A DNA stretch of 5,560 nt from an uncultured Lachnospiraceae bacterium (GTDB lineage: Bacteria; Bacillota; Clostridia; Lachnospirales; Lachnospiraceae), in assembly GCA_958444395.1 (NCBI GenBank), contig CAUCOL010000139.1, forward strand, positions 1 through 5,560, written 5' to 3'. The notes under the pieces were generated by a model. The model made no database searches, was not told the origin of the DNA, and saw only the letters and a list, made by a program, of their open reading frames with translations. Shown here in pieces: positions 3,923 to 5,560 of the stretch; position 1 is the first letter of the stretch, and each line of letters starts with the position of its first letter. Both the position numbers and the translations under genes were made by a program.

Positions 3923-5560
3923 TTGAAGAAAGAAACTGAAAACGAAGTAGTAGAACAGGTGCAGGAGACAGAGAAAAAGACAGTGAAACGGGCACCTAGA
4001 AAGAAGGCAGCAGCGAAAACGGAGAAAGCAGATAAAAAAGAAAAGGCGCCAAAAGCACCGAAGGGGGAGAAAACCGCAAAGCCGGGACGGCCAAAGAAAG
4101 CAGCAGCCAAAGAAGCAGATACAGAGTCAAAAGAGGGACTCAGCGTGGCAGCAAAGGCAGAAAAAGCCATTGCAGAGAAAGTAAAGAAGATGACAGAAAA
4201 AGCAAATAAGCCGAAAAATAATAAAGATAAAAATCTGATCGGAAAAGGCTTAAAGATCATTCCACTGGGTGGTCTGGAGCAGATCGGAATGAACATTACG
4301 GCATTTGAATACGAGGACAGTATTGTTGTCGTTGACTGTGGTCTTTCCTTCCCGGAGGACGATATGCTTGGAATCGACCTGGTGATTCCGGACGTCACAT
4401 ATTTAAAGGAAAATATTGACAAAGTCAAAGGTTTTGTGATCACGCATGGTCATGAGGATCATATTGGTGCACTTCCTTATATTTTGAAGGAGATCAATGT
4501 ACCCGTTTATGCAACCAAGCTGACGATGGGGCTGATTGAAAATAAATTAAAAGAGCATACACTGCCAAAGCCGGTGAAGAGAAAGGTCGTAAAATATGGA
4601 CAGTCTATCAATCTCGGATGCTTCCGGATCGAGTTTATCCGTACCAATCACAGTATTTCCGATGCGGCAGCACTGGCGATCTTCAGTCCGGCAGGCATCG
4701 TGGTACACACCGGTGACTTTAAGGTGGATTACACACCGGTATTCGGTGAGCCGATCGATCTGCAGAGATTTGCGGAGCTTGGCAAAAAAGGTGTGCTTGC
4801 ACTGATGGCAGACAGTACCAATGTCATGAAACCGGGATATACAATGTCTGAAAAGACGGTTGGTAAGACATTTGATAATATTTTTGCAGAAAATACAGAT
4901 CATAGAATTATCGTGGCAACCTTTGCCTCGAATGTTGACCGTGTACAGCAGATCATCAATTCTGCTGTAAAATACGATCGTAAGGTCGTCGTAGAGGGAC
5001 GCAGTATGATCAATGTGATCGGTACCGCTACAGAGCTGGGATATCTGAGCATGCCGGAGAACACATTGATCGAGATGGAGCAGATGAAAAATTATGCACC
5101 GGAGAAGCTGGTGCTGATCACAACAGGAAGCCAGGGTGAGTCGATGGCAGCACTTTCCAGAATGGCAGCAAATATCCACCGTAAGGTATCCATCGAGCCG
5201 GGCGATACAGTCATCTTTAGTTCCAGACCGATCCCTGGTAATGAAAAATCCGTTGCAAAGGTGATTAATGAACTCTCGGCAAAGGGAGCAAAGGTGATCG
5301 TACAGGATACCCATGTATCCGGTCATGCCAGCCAGGAAGAGATCAAGCTGATCTACACACTGACAAAGCCGCAGTATGCGATTCCGGTACATGGTGAATA
5401 TCGCCATCTGAAAGCACATGCGGAGCTGGCACAGCAGATGGGTGTGCCAAAGGAAAATACGATCGTGTTATCTTCCGGTGATGTCCTGGAGATCGATCAG
5501 GAGCATGCCTCTCTGGTTGGCAAGGTACAGGCACAGGGTATTATGGTAGACGGACTGGGT
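3923..5560 (+). CDS. rnj: Ribonuclease J with long Lys/Ala-rich N-terminal tail (3' end outside window)
   Basis: RNase J is a metallo-beta-lactamase/beta-CASP enzyme with 5'-to-3' exonuclease and endonuclease activity in mRNA decay and rRNA maturation. The frame is open to the window end (546 codons); roughly 110-120 C-terminal residues should follow. The core begins near residue 110 (KIIPLGGLEQIGMN). Zinc ligands are His175, His177, Asp179 and His180 (THGHEDHIG), His243 (NHSISD), Asp265 (HTGDFK) and His490 (PVHGEYRH). Beta-CASP signatures are MADSTN, ATFASN, TGSQGE, SSRPIPGN and VSGH. Residues 1-105 are a charged, low-complexity tail rich in Lys, Ala and Glu, with KPGRPKK at 53-59. The start is TTG at 3923: AGG (3912-3914) lies 8 bases upstream and an in-frame TAA at 3917-3919 excludes any earlier start. 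The first in-frame ATG (4190, residue 90) would drop most of the tail but lacks a good ribosome binding site. Confidence 0.95.
   Translation, partial: MKKETENEVVEQVQETEKKTVKRAPRKKAAAKTEKADKKEKAPKAPKGEKTAKPGRPKKAAAKEADTESKEGLSVAAKAEKAIAEKVKKMTEKANKPKNNKDKNLIGKGLKIIPLGGLEQIGMNITAFEYEDSIVVVDCGLSFPEDDMLGIDLVIPDVTYLKENIDKVKGFVITHGHEDHIGALPYILKEINVPVYATKLTMGLIENKLKEHTLPKPVKRKVVKYGQSINLGCFRIEFIRTNHSISDAAALAIFSPAGIVVHTGDFKVDYTPVFGEPIDLQRFAELGKKGVLALMADSTNVMKPGYTMSEKTVGKTFDNIFAENTDHRIIVATFASNVDRVQQIINSAVKYDRKVVVEGRSMINVIGTATELGYLSMPENTLIEMEQMKNYAPEKLVLITTGSQGESMAALSRMAANIHRKVSIEPGDTVIFSSRPIPGNEKSVAKVINELSAKGAKVIVQDTHVSGHASQEEIKLIYTLTKPQYAIPVHGEYRHLKAHAELAQQMGVPKENTIVLSSGDVLEIDQEHASLVGKVQAQGIMVDGLG

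Noticed and set aside
3916..4443. Minus-strand open frame rich in Phe, Ser and Ala
   Set aside because: It is the antisense of the Lys/Ala/Glu-rich tail of RNase J; the low complexity mirrors AAG/GCA/GAA codons on the plus strand.
4547..5419. Long minus-strand open frame (290 codons) opposite RNase J
   Set aside because: The plus strand here encodes the RNase J core with its zinc ligands and beta-CASP motifs. The antisense product is Cys/His-rich, matches no family I know and has no ribosome binding site I can see.

Overview
The window looks like chromosomal DNA from a low-to-moderate GC Firmicute. The gene set (ThiI without rhodanese domain, MtaB, IreB, RuvX, DUF1292 protein, RNase J), the strong GGAGG-type ribosome binding sites and the codon use fit Clostridia, most likely Lachnospiraceae. 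The taxon is an inference from protein style, not from a marker gene.

Layout. Positions 1-566 (+) hold the 3' part of thiI (tRNA 4-thiouridine synthesis). Positions 567-759 have no gene but contain four successive stem-loops. Two of them read as terminators for the convergent minus-strand gene at 760-993, a 77-residue HPr-like protein that keeps the regulatory serine but lacks the catalytic histidine. A divergent intergenic region (994-1167) carries a clear minus-strand promoter and a weaker plus-strand one. Then follow, all on +, mtaB (1168-2520), ireB (2619-2879), ruvX (3048-3473), a DUF1292/YrzB gene (3491-3754) and the 5' part of an RNase J gene (3923 to the window end). The RNase J gene starts with TTG and encodes an unusually long Lys/Ala-rich N-terminal tail.

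Functional themes. Two genes modify tRNA (ThiI makes s4U; MtaB makes ms2t6A from t6A37) and one processes RNA (RNase J). ireB-ruvX-yrzB is a conserved Firmicutes cluster: a substrate of the PASTA Ser/Thr kinase, a YqgF-fold nuclease and a small acidic protein of unknown function. The HPr-like gene is its own AT-rich transcription unit with its own promoter and terminators.

Most unusual parts. (1) A 132-base block of four abutting hairpins lies between ireB and ruvX. It has an orphan Shine-Dalgarno just before it, and one hairpin loop is complementary to both arms of the last hairpin; it may be an inserted palindromic element or a cis-acting RNA. (2) RNase J carries a tail of about 105 residues with an AT-hook-like GRP core. 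(3) The HPr paralogue has lost its histidine. No CRISPR array, transposase, tRNA or rRNA gene is visible.
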